A stretch of 64,000 nucleotides of DNA from Palsa-506 sp963755815 (GTDB taxonomy: Bacteria; Actinomycetota; Actinomycetes; Streptosporangiales; Streptosporangiaceae): positions 186,001-250,000 of the forward strand of contig CAVWLF010000013.1 in the NCBI GenBank assembly GCA_963755815.1, given 5' to 3'. Within the stretch, counting starts at the first letter, position 1; each line of letters starts with the position of its first letter. Shown here piece after piece: positions 8,348 through 16,518 of this stretch. The notes under the pieces are model-generated. The model worked only from the letters and a program-made list of their open reading frames with translations. It was not told where the DNA came from and made no database searches. A program made the translations under genes and the position numbers.

Positions 8348-9598
8348 ATGGCCGTTCCGTCCCGCCCGCTCGCCCCGGCCCCGGGCCGGATGAACGTCGA
8401 TTTCGAGGAGCGGGTGGACTTTGCCCGGCTCCGCCAGCACCGGCTCCGCCGGGCCATGGCCGCGCTGGAAGCTAGTGACCTCGGTGCGCTGCTCGTCTTC
8501 GACAACAACAACATCCGCTACCTGACCGGGGTGGCGATCGGTGAATGGACGCGCGACAAGCTGTGCCGGTATGCGGTCTACACCCGGACGGGAGAGCTGT
8601 ACCTGTGGGATTTCGGCTCGGCCGCCGTGCATCACCGGATGTACTGCCCGTGGCTGAAGCCGGAGAACTGCATCGCCTCGTACACCACGATGCGCGGCGC
8701 GGCCCCGCCGGACGCGCAGCTGGTCAGCCGCGGAGTCGCCGAGATCAAGGACCGCCTGGCCGCGGCGGGCGTGGCCGGCCAGCCGGTCGGGGTGGACTTC
8801 GCCGAACTGCCGGTGCTGTTCGAGCTGCAGCGGCAGGGGATCGACGTGCGGGACGGCCAGCAGGTCATGCTGGACGCCAGGCAGCTCAAGTCGCCCGACG
8901 AGATCGCCCTGCTGGCCACGGCGGCCGCCATGGTCGACGGCGTTTACCAGGACATCACCGAGGCGCTGAAGCCGGGCGTGCGCGAGAACGAGATCGTCGC
9001 GCTGGCGAATAAGCGGCTGTACGAGATGGGCTCCGACGACGTGGAGTCGATCAATGCCGTCTCCGGCGAGCGGTGCAACCCGCACCCGCACAATTTCTCC
9101 GACCGCATGATCAGGCCCGGCGAGCAGGCGTTCTTCGACATCATGCATTCCTTCAACGGCTACCGGACCTGCTACTACCGGACGTTCAGCGTCGGCTCGG
9201 CCAGCCAGGCGCAGCGTGACGCCTATAAGCGGGCCAGGGAGTGGATGGACGCGGCCATCGAGATCATCAAGCCGGGGGTCTCCACCAGCCAGGTGGCCAG
9301 GCTCTGGCCGACCGCGGCCGACATCGGCCTGCCCGACGAGAAGACGGCGTTCGGCCTGCAGTTCGGGCACGGCCTCGGCCTCGCGCTGCACGAGCGCCCC
9401 ATCATCAGCAGGCTCACCTCGCTGGACGCGCCGCTGGAGATCCAGCAGGGCATGGTGTTCGCGCTCGAGACCTACTGCCCGGCGGCCGACGGCGTCTCCG
9501 CGGCCAGGATCGAGGAGGAACTGGTGGTGACCGCCGACGGCGCCGAGATCATCACCAGGTTCCCGGCCGCGGAGCTGTTCGTCACCAACCCCTACTGA
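8348..9598 (+). CDS. M24 metallopeptidase-like protein with altered metal site
   Basis: A 416-residue pita-bread fold protein of the aminopeptidase P / creatinase family, with an N-terminal creatinase-like domain (about 25-175) and a C-terminal M24 domain (about 185-410). The five-ligand site is only partly kept. D264 (FFDIMHSFNG), H341 (FGHGLG), E374 (ALETY) and the Glu near 390 (RIEEE) are present, but the second aspartate, normally 11 residues after the first, is C275 in YRTCYYRT. It may therefore use one metal, have a non-peptidase activity, or be inactive. AGGAGG at 8338-8343 supports the ATG. It lies 49 nt after prcA on the same strand. A role in finishing proteasome peptides is possible but unproven. 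Confidence 0.82.
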   Translation: MAVPSRPLAPAPGRMNVDFEERVDFARLRQHRLRRAMAALEASDLGALLVFDNNNIRYLTGVAIGEWTRDKLCRYAVYTRTGELYLWDFGSAAVHHRMYCPWLKPENCIASYTTMRGAAPPDAQLVSRGVAEIKDRLAAAGVAGQPVGVDFAELPVLFELQRQGIDVRDGQQVMLDARQLKSPDEIALLATAAAMVDGVYQDITEALKPGVRENEIVALANKRLYEMGSDDVESINAVSGERCNPHPHNFSDRMIRPGEQAFFDIMHSFNGYRTCYYRTFSVGSASQAQRDAYKRAREWMDAAIEIIKPGVSTSQVARLWPTAADIGLPDEKTAFGLQFGHGLGLALHERPIISRLTSLDAPLEIQQGMVFALETYCPAADGVSAARIEEELVVTADGAEIITRFPAAELFVTNPY

Positions 9599-9710
9599 CC
9601 GGCCCCGTGATCATGGACACCGCGGGCTGACGAGGCGATCGGGCCGGCATCGGCTGTAGTGTCATGAACGTGCGCAGGCTCCTACCGTTTCCCTCGACGC
9701 TGGAGGATCA

Positions 9711-11171
9711 GTGACCGCCGAACTGGCCACGATGACGGGCATCGATGCGCCGACCGGCCTGCTGATCGGCGGGCGCTGGGGCACCGGCCGCGGCGGCACG
9801 CTCCCGGTCACCGACCCCTCGACCGAGGACGTGATAGCGCAGGTCGCGAACGCCACCGGAGAGGACGCGCTGGACGCGGTGGCGGCGGCGCACGACGCGC
9901 TGGCCGGCTGGTCCGCGCGGCCGCCGCGGGAGCGCGGCGAATGCCTGCGCCGGGCCTTTGAGCTGATGATCGACCGGACCGAGGCGCTGGCCCGGCTGAT
10001 GGTGGTCGAGAACGGCAAGGCGCTGCGGGACGCTCGCGGCGAGATTACCTACGCGGCTGAGTTCTTCCGCTGGTACTCCGAGGAGGCGGTCCGGAACGAA
10101 GGATCGCTCGGGCCGGCGCCGTCCGGGGCGAACCGGATCATGGTCCTGCGCCAGCCGGTCGGGGTCAGCGTGCTCGTCACCCCGTGGAACTTCCCCGCCG
10201 CCATGGCGACCAGGAAGATCGGCCCCGCGCTGGCGGCCGGGTGCACGGTGGTGCTGAAGCCGGCCAAGGAGACGCCGCTGTCCGCGCTCGCGATCGCCGC
10301 CATCCTGCAGGAGGCGGGCGTGCCGGAGGGCGTCATCAACGTGCTGCCGACGACGAAGCCCGGCCCGGTGGTGGCGGCGATGCTGGCCGACCCCCGGGTA
10401 CGGAAGCTGTCCTTCACCGGTTCGACCGAGGTCGGCCGCATGCTGCTGCGCACCGCCGCTGACACCGTGACGAACTGCTCCATGGAACTCGGCGGCAACG
10501 CCCCGTTCCTGGTGTTCGGGGACGCGGACATCGAGGCCGCCGTCGAGGGCGCGTTCCTGGCCAAGATGCGCAACGGCGGCGAGGCGTGCACCGCGGCCAA
10601 CCGGTTCTACGTGCACGACGCGGTGGCGGGCGAGTTCACCGCCCGGCTCGCCGACCGGCTGAGCAAGCTGTCCGTCGGGCCCGGCCTCGACGACGGCGTG
10701 GACCTCGGGCCGCTGGTCAACTCCGATACCCGGGCCAAGGTCGCCAGCCTGGTCGAGTCCGCGACCTCCGATGGCGGCCGGCTGGTCACCGGCGGCCGGG
10801 TGCCCGACCGGAAGGGCTATTTCTACCCGCCCACGGTGCTCGACGACGTGCCCCGCGGCGCTGGCATCCTGGACGAGGAGATCTTTGGCCCGGTTGCGCC
10901 CGTGGTCCGGTTCACCGAGCAGGCCGATGCCATCGCTCAGGCCAACCAGACCGAGTACGGCCTGGTCTCCTACCTTTACACCCGGGACCTGCGGCGGGCG
11001 CTGCAGGTGGCCGAGGCGCTGGAAGCGGGCATGATCGGCATCAACCGCGGCGCGGTGTCCGATCCGGCGGCCCCGTTCGGCGGTGTCAAGCAGTCCGGCC
11101 TGGGCCGCGAGGGCGGTCATGACGGGCTGCTGGAATTTACCGAAACCAAATACATCGCCGTGGACTGGTGA
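9711..11171 (+). CDS. NAD(P)-dependent aldehyde dehydrogenase, succinate-semialdehyde dehydrogenase-like
   Basis: A 486-residue aldehyde dehydrogenase that oxidises an aldehyde to the acid. The cofactor-binding TPWNFP is at residues 158-163, KPAKETP at 184-190, the FTGSTEVG turn near 235-242, general base E259 in MELGGN, and catalytic C293 in GEACTAANR. Overall similarity is closest to the GabD/succinate-semialdehyde group, but substrate cannot be fixed from sequence. GGAGGA at 9702-9707 supports the GTG start. It ends only 9 nt before pafA, so the two are probably cotranscribed; no known role in pupylation explains this. Confidence 0.88.
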   Translation: MTAELATMTGIDAPTGLLIGGRWGTGRGGTLPVTDPSTEDVIAQVANATGEDALDAVAAAHDALAGWSARPPRERGECLRRAFELMIDRTEALARLMVVENGKALRDARGEITYAAEFFRWYSEEAVRNEGSLGPAPSGANRIMVLRQPVGVSVLVTPWNFPAAMATRKIGPALAAGCTVVLKPAKETPLSALAIAAILQEAGVPEGVINVLPTTKPGPVVAAMLADPRVRKLSFTGSTEVGRMLLRTAADTVTNCSMELGGNAPFLVFGDADIEAAVEGAFLAKMRNGGEACTAANRFYVHDAVAGEFTARLADRLSKLSVGPGLDDGVDLGPLVNSDTRAKVASLVESATSDGGRLVTGGRVPDRKGYFYPPTVLDDVPRGAGILDEEIFGPVAPVVRFTEQADAIAQANQTEYGLVSYLYTRDLRRALQVAEALEAGMIGINRGAVSDPAAPFGGVKQSGLGREGGHDGLLEFTETKYIAVDW

Positions 11172-11180
11172 GCAGGGGGC

Positions 11181-12539
11181 ATGGACAGGCGCATCTTCGG
11201 ACTTGAGAACGAATACGGCGTTACCTGTACCTTCCGCGGGCAACGGCGCCTGTCGCCCGATGAGGTCGCCAGGTACCTGTTCCGCCGGGTCGTGTCCTGG
11301 GGACGCAGCAGCAACGTCTTCCTGCGCAACGGCGCGCGGCTGTACCTGGACGTCGGCAGCCACCCCGAGTACGCCACGCCGGAATGCGACAGCCTGATCG
11401 ACCTGGTCACGCACGACAAGGCGGGCGAGCGGATCCTGGAGGGCCTCCTGGTCGATGCCGACCGGCGGCTGCGGGAAGAGGGCATCGCCGGCGATATCTA
11501 CCTGTTCAAGAACAACACCGACTCGGCCGGCAACTCGTACGGGTGCCATGAGAATTACCTGGTCGGCAGGCACGGGGAGTTCGGCAGGCTGGCCGACATC
11601 CTCATCCCCTTCCTGGTCACGCGCCAGATCATCTGCGGGGCCGGCAAGGTGCTGCAGACCCCGCGCGGTGCGGTGTACTGCGTGAGCCAGCGAGCCGAGC
11701 ACATCTGGGAAGGGGTGTCGTCGGCGACCACCAGGTCGCGGCCGATCATCAATACCCGGGACGAGCCGCACGCCGACGCGGAGCGCTTCCGCCGGCTGCA
11801 CGTGATCGTCGGCGACTCGAACATGAGCGAGACCACGATGCTGCTCAAGGTCGGGGCGACCGATCTGGTGCTGCGGATGGTCGAGGCCGGCACGGTGCTG
11901 CGCGATCTCACCCTGGAGAACCCGATCCGGGCCATCCGGGACGTCAGCCACGACATGACCGGGCAGCGGAAGGTGCGGCTGGCGAACGGGCGCGAGGTCA
12001 GCGCGCTCGACATCCAGGAGGAGTACCTGTCCAAGGCCAGGGACTTCGCCGACCGGCGGGGCCCGGACGCGATCACCAAGCGCGTTCTTGACCTGTGGGA
12101 ACGGGCCCTGCACGCGGTCCGGACCGATGACCTCGACCTGGTCGCCCGGGAGATCGACTGGGTGACCAAGTACCAGCTGATCGAGCGCTACCGGGCCAAG
12201 CACGACCTCCCGCTGTCCTCGCCGCGGGTGGCCCAGCTCGATCTCGCCTACCACGACGTGCACCGCGGCCGCGGCCTCTATTACCTGCTGCAGCGGCGCG
12301 GCGCGGTGGAGCGGGCCTGCCGGGACCTCGACATTTTCGAGGCGAAGTCAGTGCCGCCGCAGACCACCCGGGCCCGGCTGCGCGGCGAGTTCATCCGCCG
12401 GGCGCAGGAACGGCGGCGGGACTTCACGGTGGACTGGGTGCACCTGAAGCTCAATGACCAGGCTCAGCGCACCGTCTTGTGCAAGGACCCGTTCCGCTCG
12501 GTGGATGAGCGGGTGGAGAAGCTCATCGCGGGAATGTAA
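11181..12539 (+). CDS. pafA: Pup-protein ligase PafA
   Basis: PafA phosphorylates the C-terminal Glu of Pup with ATP and joins it to a substrate lysine. It shares the glutamine synthetase-like fold of Dop but lacks the Dop loop. E9 in LENEYG binds Mg-ATP, D57 in LYLDVGSHPEY is the catalytic base, and LFKNNTD, SYGCHENYL and INTRDEPHAD are conserved. Length (452) is normal. The ATG at 11181 follows CAGGGGG at 11173-11179. It lies after the aldehyde dehydrogenase and closes the core Pup-proteasome cluster. Confidence 0.97.
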   Translation: MDRRIFGLENEYGVTCTFRGQRRLSPDEVARYLFRRVVSWGRSSNVFLRNGARLYLDVGSHPEYATPECDSLIDLVTHDKAGERILEGLLVDADRRLREEGIAGDIYLFKNNTDSAGNSYGCHENYLVGRHGEFGRLADILIPFLVTRQIICGAGKVLQTPRGAVYCVSQRAEHIWEGVSSATTRSRPIINTRDEPHADAERFRRLHVIVGDSNMSETTMLLKVGATDLVLRMVEAGTVLRDLTLENPIRAIRDVSHDMTGQRKVRLANGREVSALDIQEEYLSKARDFADRRGPDAITKRVLDLWERALHAVRTDDLDLVAREIDWVTKYQLIERYRAKHDLPLSSPRVAQLDLAYHDVHRGRGLYYLLQRRGAVERACRDLDIFEAKSVPPQTTRARLRGEFIRRAQERRRDFTVDWVHLKLNDQAQRTVLCKDPFRSVDERVEKLIAGM

Positions 12540-12550
12540 CCGCCCATCAC

Positions 12551-12577
12551 TATCAGTTGTTGACTGATCACTCAGTG
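12551..12577. promoter_or_regulatory. Small inverted repeats after pafA, candidate operator
   Basis: ACTGA (12563-12567) and TCAGT (12572-12576) form 5-bp arms around TCAC, with an extra CAGT just upstream. The TTGACTGATCACTCAGT pattern resembles TetR-type operators, but no TetR gene is near. It may be the remains of a promoter for the decayed gene that follows. Confidence 0.3.
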
Positions 12578-13324
12578 TTGCAAGGATTCGAGTCGGGCCC
12601 GGCCGCCGCCCCGCCCCGGCGCGGCGCGCGGCGCTGCCCCGGCGTGGCCTGCTTCGACCTAGCCAGAGGTATCTTCGGTGGGATCATGCTGGCGCCGCAG
12701 CTGGGCAGCGGCGTCTACGTCCTGATGCTGGATCCCGACCACGTCGGCACTTCGGTCCCGGTCCTGCTGGTCTGGCTGCTGCTCGACCGGGCGCCCCGGC
12801 GCTGGTACGTGCCGCTGGCCGTCACCGCGCTGCTGACCCGGGCCCAGGTCGCGGACAGGATGGCCACGATCATCGGCGCGCTGCCGCTCCTGGTCGTCCC
12901 GGATGGTGCCGGCCCTGCTGATCGCGGCCAGCGGCTACCTGCTGTGCCTGGGGCAGGAAATGGCCCAGCCCGCGCAGCCGGCCCAGGGCCAGCAGCTCGC
13001 CAGCTGGCTGGCCGCCCGCCACCTGGACTACGGCCTGGCCGGTTACTGGCAGGCCGCCAGCACCACGCTGGCCAGCCGGGGCGCGTGCCGGTGCAGTCCT
13101 GGCGCGGGACCATCTCCCGCGGTGGCTGGGAGACCGACGCGGCCTGGTATGACCCGCTCCGGCACACCGCGACCTTCCTGGTCCTGCCGCCCGGCCAGCC
13201 CGGGCTCGGCTATCCCTGGTCCTTTGATGCCCGGGCCACCTTCGGCCAGCCGGCCAGGATTTATGACGACGGGCCCTACACGGTGCTGGTCTGGAATCGG
13301 AACCTGCTCACCGGCCTGCGCTGA
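12557..13324 (+). pseudogene. Decayed integral membrane protein gene with two frame breaks
   Basis: Protein-like segments continue across three frame pieces. The first has hydrophobic helices (LAPQLGSGVYVLML, PVLLVWLLLDRAPRRW) to about 12900. A second frame (about 12903-13085) reads MVPALLIAASGYLLCLG then LASWLAARHLDYGLAGYWQA. The original frame resumes with VPVQSWRGTISRGGWETDAAWYDP to the stop at 13324. The motif LDYGLAGYWQA plus the following soluble domain occurs in large actinobacterial membrane proteins of unknown, possibly glycosyltransferase-like, function; this is recall rather than search. The N-terminal part also looks deleted. Two indels are needed to restore one frame, so it is probably nonfunctional unless the sequence has errors. 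Confidence 0.6.
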
Positions 13325-13422
13325 TCCGCGGGCGCGCTGGCGGGCGCCGCGGCAATCGGCGGCCGGCGGTATTCCCAGCGGGTAGGCTGGCGGCGCTCAT
13401 GGTCCCGACAACGAGGTCTCAC

Positions 13423-14406
13423 ATGCGACGCACTGCCGCTGCGCTTTCTATTCCGCTGCTCGCCATCATGGTTCTGGCGGGCTGCGGGTCGTCATCATCG
13501 TCATCATCTGCATCATCAGCTTCATCCGCCTCGAGCCCGAACGGCGCGGTCGCGGTGAGCGGAACATTCGGCGCCACGCCCTCGGTCAATATCCCCGCGT
13601 CGAAAGCGAGCGGCCAGCTGACCATCAAGACCCTGATCAAGGGGACCGGCCCGGTCCTGGCCCCGGCCGACTCCTTCATCGGCAACTACGCGCTCTACAT
13701 CTGGGACGGCACCACGAGCAAGCTCGCGACCACCACCTTCGGCAGCGCGCCGCAGTTGCTGGCGGCGAATGTCGGACTGCCCGGCCTGAAGAAGGCGCTG
13801 GCCGGCCAGCGGATGGGCAGCCGGGTGCTCGCGGTGCTGCCGCCGGCTGATGCCTACGGGCCCCAGGGCAATGCGCAGGTGGGCGTGAAGCCGACCGACA
13901 CCATCGTCTTTGTGGTGGACCTGATCAAGGACTTCGGCCCGACCGCCAGCGCGTCCGGAAAGCACGTGTCCAACGGCGGCGGGGCGCTGCCGACCGTCAC
14001 CGCGCACCCGGGCAGCGCGCCGACGGTCAAGATCCCGTCCACGCCGCCGCCTAAGAAGCTCATCGTCAAGACGCTGATCAAGGGATCGGGCCCGCCGACC
14101 GCCAAGGGCCAGACCATCGTGACCCAGTACGTCGGCGTTAACTGGCGGACCGGCAAGGCCTTCGACTCCTCCTGGTCGCGCATGCAGCCGTTCGGCTTCA
14201 CGCTCGACGCGAAGCCGGCCCAGATCATCCCGGCCTGGGACAAGGGCCTGCTCGGCGTCCCGGTCGGCAGCCGGGTCATGCTGATCGTCCCGCCGGCCGA
14301 CGGGTACGGAAAGCAAGGGAACTCCGCGGCGCACATCAAGCCGACCGACACCCTGGTTTTCGTGGTCGACGTCGTCGGGGCCGTCGGCAAGCAGACGATC
14401 GGCTGA
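13423..14406 (+). CDS. Lipoprotein with two FKBP-type peptidyl-prolyl isomerase domains
   Basis: The product is exported by a lipoprotein signal (MRRTAAALSIPLLAIMVLAGC, lipid Cys about residue 21). A serine-rich linker encoded by TCATCA-type repeats follows, then two FKBP domains (about 65-180 and 205-325). Domain 2 keeps key pocket residues (QYVGVNW, AFDSSW, IIPAWDKGL, DGYGKQG). Domain 1 has lost the Phe-Asp pair and the pocket Trp (LATTTF, LPGLKKAL), so it is probably a noncatalytic binding module. A single FKBP gene between pafA and pafB is common in actinobacteria. The start at 13423 has GAGG at 13413-13416; an in-frame ATG lies at 13399. Likely extracytoplasmic folding factor. Confidence 0.88.
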   Translation: MRRTAAALSIPLLAIMVLAGCGSSSSSSSASSASSASSPNGAVAVSGTFGATPSVNIPASKASGQLTIKTLIKGTGPVLAPADSFIGNYALYIWDGTTSKLATTTFGSAPQLLAANVGLPGLKKALAGQRMGSRVLAVLPPADAYGPQGNAQVGVKPTDTIVFVVDLIKDFGPTASASGKHVSNGGGALPTVTAHPGSAPTVKIPSTPPPKKLIVKTLIKGSGPPTAKGQTIVTQYVGVNWRTGKAFDSSWSRMQPFGFTLDAKPAQIIPAWDKGLLGVPVGSRVMLIVPPADGYGKQGNSAAHIKPTDTLVFVVDVVGAVGKQTIG

Positions 14407-14417
14407 GCGGGGCCGGG

Positions 14418-15512
14418 TCAGCGCGGCCGCGGGCAGGCGGCCGCGTGCCGGCCGGCCGCCGCGGCGGCCAGGAAGTAGGCGAGATCCTGCTCCAGGCCGC
14501 GGCCCATCGTGGACAGCCGGACCGGACAGTCGCGCAGCACCTCGTGCAGGCCGTGCACGCCCACCAGGACCAGGTCATGCCGGTCCGCCAGCGACTGCGC
14601 CTCGGCCCTGACCCGGGCGCCGAACTCGCCCGGCAGGTCGGGCACCACTACGTCCGCCCGGGCCAGCGCCACCCGCCCGTAAGAGGTCAGGCTGTGGTGC
14701 GAGATGCCGCGATGGCGCTCCCGCGGGTCGGCCTCGCTGATCCGCAGCGAGGCCACCGGCCGGCCGTGCAGCACCGCGGCGGCGTTCACCGCCTCGCCGG
14801 ACGCGACCCCGGAGAACCCCCACCTGGTCCCGGTGCCCAGGTTGCCCGGCCCCTGCGACACGATCGCGAGTTCGGCGCCCAGCACGTGCCGCGCCGCGAG
14901 CAGGCCGCTGTGCAGCGACACGGCCTCCAGATCGCCGCCGAAGGCCTGCCCGACGGTGACGGTCCCGGCCAGCCAGCCGCTCTCGCGCAGCGCCGGGATA
15001 GTCCGGGAGAACCAGGCCGGCAGCGCCCCGCCGTCCAGCATCACGTACGCGACTCGCGGCCGGGCGGGAGAATTACCCCGGGCCATCCGTTCTGCGTAGT
15101 AAGCCGCCAGCACGGCGGGCAGGGCCGAGTGCAGGTCGGCCACCACCACCGGCATGCCATCAAGATCATCAGCATCGCGGAGCAGGTCATGGTACGGCGA
15201 GCCCTGCTCGTCCGCGCCCAGGACGGTGGCCTGCAACGGGGTGTAGCGGGCCTTGACCAGGTGCCCGGGGCCGGACGGGTCGGCCGGCAACCGGCCGGGC
15301 ACCGCCACCACCAGGGCATACCCGCCGGTGCCGAGTTCCAGCGCCAGGGCCGTCGTATTGAGCAGCACCAGGTCACCCGGCTGCGGCCAGCCGGTCAGCG
15401 CGGTATAGGAAAGCGCCTTCACCGGCGCGCCGTCGACCGTCACTTCCAGCTCGGCCGCACCCGCCCATTCCCGCCGTAGCGCGGAAACCACGCCACTTCG
15501 CCACCTGATCAC
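14418..15512 (-). CDS. DUF3866 family protein
   Basis: A 364-residue protein starting at a GTG (VIRWRSGVV). It has the DUF3866 pattern: an N-terminal beta-rich part (SYTALTGWPQPGDLVLLNTTA; ALELGTGGYALVVA), then a larger domain with YVMLDGGALPAWFS, TVGQAFGGDLEAVSLHSGL, SQGPGNLGTGTRWGFSG and RISEADPRERHRGISHHSL. The family is conserved at this exact place between pafA and pafB in many actinobacteria, but its function is not known. It is divergent from pafB with only 39 nt between the two starts, so the promoters must overlap. Confidence 0.85.
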   Translation of the reverse strand: MIRWRSGVVSALRREWAGAAELEVTVDGAPVKALSYTALTGWPQPGDLVLLNTTALALELGTGGYALVVAVPGRLPADPSGPGHLVKARYTPLQATVLGADEQGSPYHDLLRDADDLDGMPVVVADLHSALPAVLAAYYAERMARGNSPARPRVAYVMLDGGALPAWFSRTIPALRESGWLAGTVTVGQAFGGDLEAVSLHSGLLAARHVLGAELAIVSQGPGNLGTGTRWGFSGVASGEAVNAAAVLHGRPVASLRISEADPRERHRGISHHSLTSYGRVALARADVVVPDLPGEFGARVRAEAQSLADRHDLVLVGVHGLHEVLRDCPVRLSTMGRGLEQDLAYFLAAAAAGRHAAACPRPR

Positions 15513-15551
15513 TCCGGCAGGGTAGCGTCGGTGCCGGGGAAAGGAGAGCGG

Positions 15552-16505
15552 ATGTCCAGGCGCAAGACCGAGCGGCTGCTCAGCCTGGTGGTCTGCCTGC
15601 TGTCGGCCAGCCGGTTCCTCACCGCCGGCCAGATCCGCGCGGCGGTGCCCGGTTACCCGGACACGTTCGACGCGTTCAAGCGCATGTTCGAGCGGGACAA
15701 GGACGAGCTCCGCGAGCTTGGCATCCCGCTGGAGACCGGGACGAACTCGCCGGAGGACGAGGTGGGCTACCGGATCTCCCGGCAGGCGTACATGCTGCCG
15801 GAGATCAGGCTGGAGCCGGACGAGGCGGCGGTGCTCGGGCTGGCCGCGCGGGTATGGCACCGGGCCGAGCTGGAAGGCGCCGCGGCCGGCGCGCTGCTCA
15901 AGCTGCGGGCCGCGGGCATCGACGCCGAGGAGACCACGCAGCCGGGCATCGAGCCGCGGCTGCAGACCGGCGAGGCCGCGTTCGGCGCCCTCTGGGAGGC
16001 GGTCCGCGACGGGCGGCCGGTCACCTTCGCCTACCGGGCGGCCGGGCGCAGCTCGCCGCTGCAGCGCCGGCTGGAGCCATGGGGCGTGCTGAACCGGCAC
16101 GGGCGCTGGTACGTGGCGGGCCAGGACACCGACCGCGCCGACGTCCGGGTATTCCGGCTCAGCCGCATCGACGGTCCGGTGTCCTTCGCCGGGCCGCCGG
16201 GCTCGGTCACCGTGCCGGCCGGCACCGATGTGCGGGCCACCGTCCGGCAGCTGGACGCCGAGCAGCCCGCCCTGCGCACCGCGGTCGTGCGGCTGCGGCA
16301 GGGGACCGGGCACGGGCTGCGGCTGCGGGCCACGTCCAGCCGGCCCGATCCGGCCGACGCCGGGTGGGACCTGGCCGAGCTGCCGTTCTCCGATGTGGGC
16401 TGGTTCGCCGATCACATCGCCTCGTTCGGCGCGGACGTCATCGCGCTGGAGCCCGCCGACCTCCGGGAGGCGGTCATGACCCGGCTGAAAGGCGTACTGG
16501 CATGA
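15552..16505 (+). CDS. pafB: WYL-domain transcription regulator PafB
   Basis: A 317-residue regulator with an N-terminal helix-turn-helix (about 1-60; RRKTERLLSLVVCLLSASRFLTAGQI) and a WYL domain (about 135-210; GRPVTFAYRAAG, WGVLNRHGRWYVAGQD) followed by the C-terminal extension. In mycobacteria PafB and PafC act as a heterodimer that activates the LexA-independent DNA-damage response. AAGGAGAG at 15541-15548 supports the ATG at 15552. pafC follows after 13 nt, so both are in one operon. Confidence 0.93.
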   Translation: MSRRKTERLLSLVVCLLSASRFLTAGQIRAAVPGYPDTFDAFKRMFERDKDELRELGIPLETGTNSPEDEVGYRISRQAYMLPEIRLEPDEAAVLGLAARVWHRAELEGAAAGALLKLRAAGIDAEETTQPGIEPRLQTGEAAFGALWEAVRDGRPVTFAYRAAGRSSPLQRRLEPWGVLNRHGRWYVAGQDTDRADVRVFRLSRIDGPVSFAGPPGSVTVPAGTDVRATVRQLDAEQPALRTAVVRLRQGTGHGLRLRATSSRPDPADAGWDLAELPFSDVGWFADHIASFGADVIALEPADLREAVMTRLKGVLA

Positions 16506-16518
16506 CAGGCGGACTGGC

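Noticed and set aside
9708..12263. An 851-codon open frame on the minus strand opposite the aldehyde dehydrogenase and pafA
   Set aside because: It spans two unmistakable genes and shows no domain; it is an antisense shadow created by GC-biased third positions.
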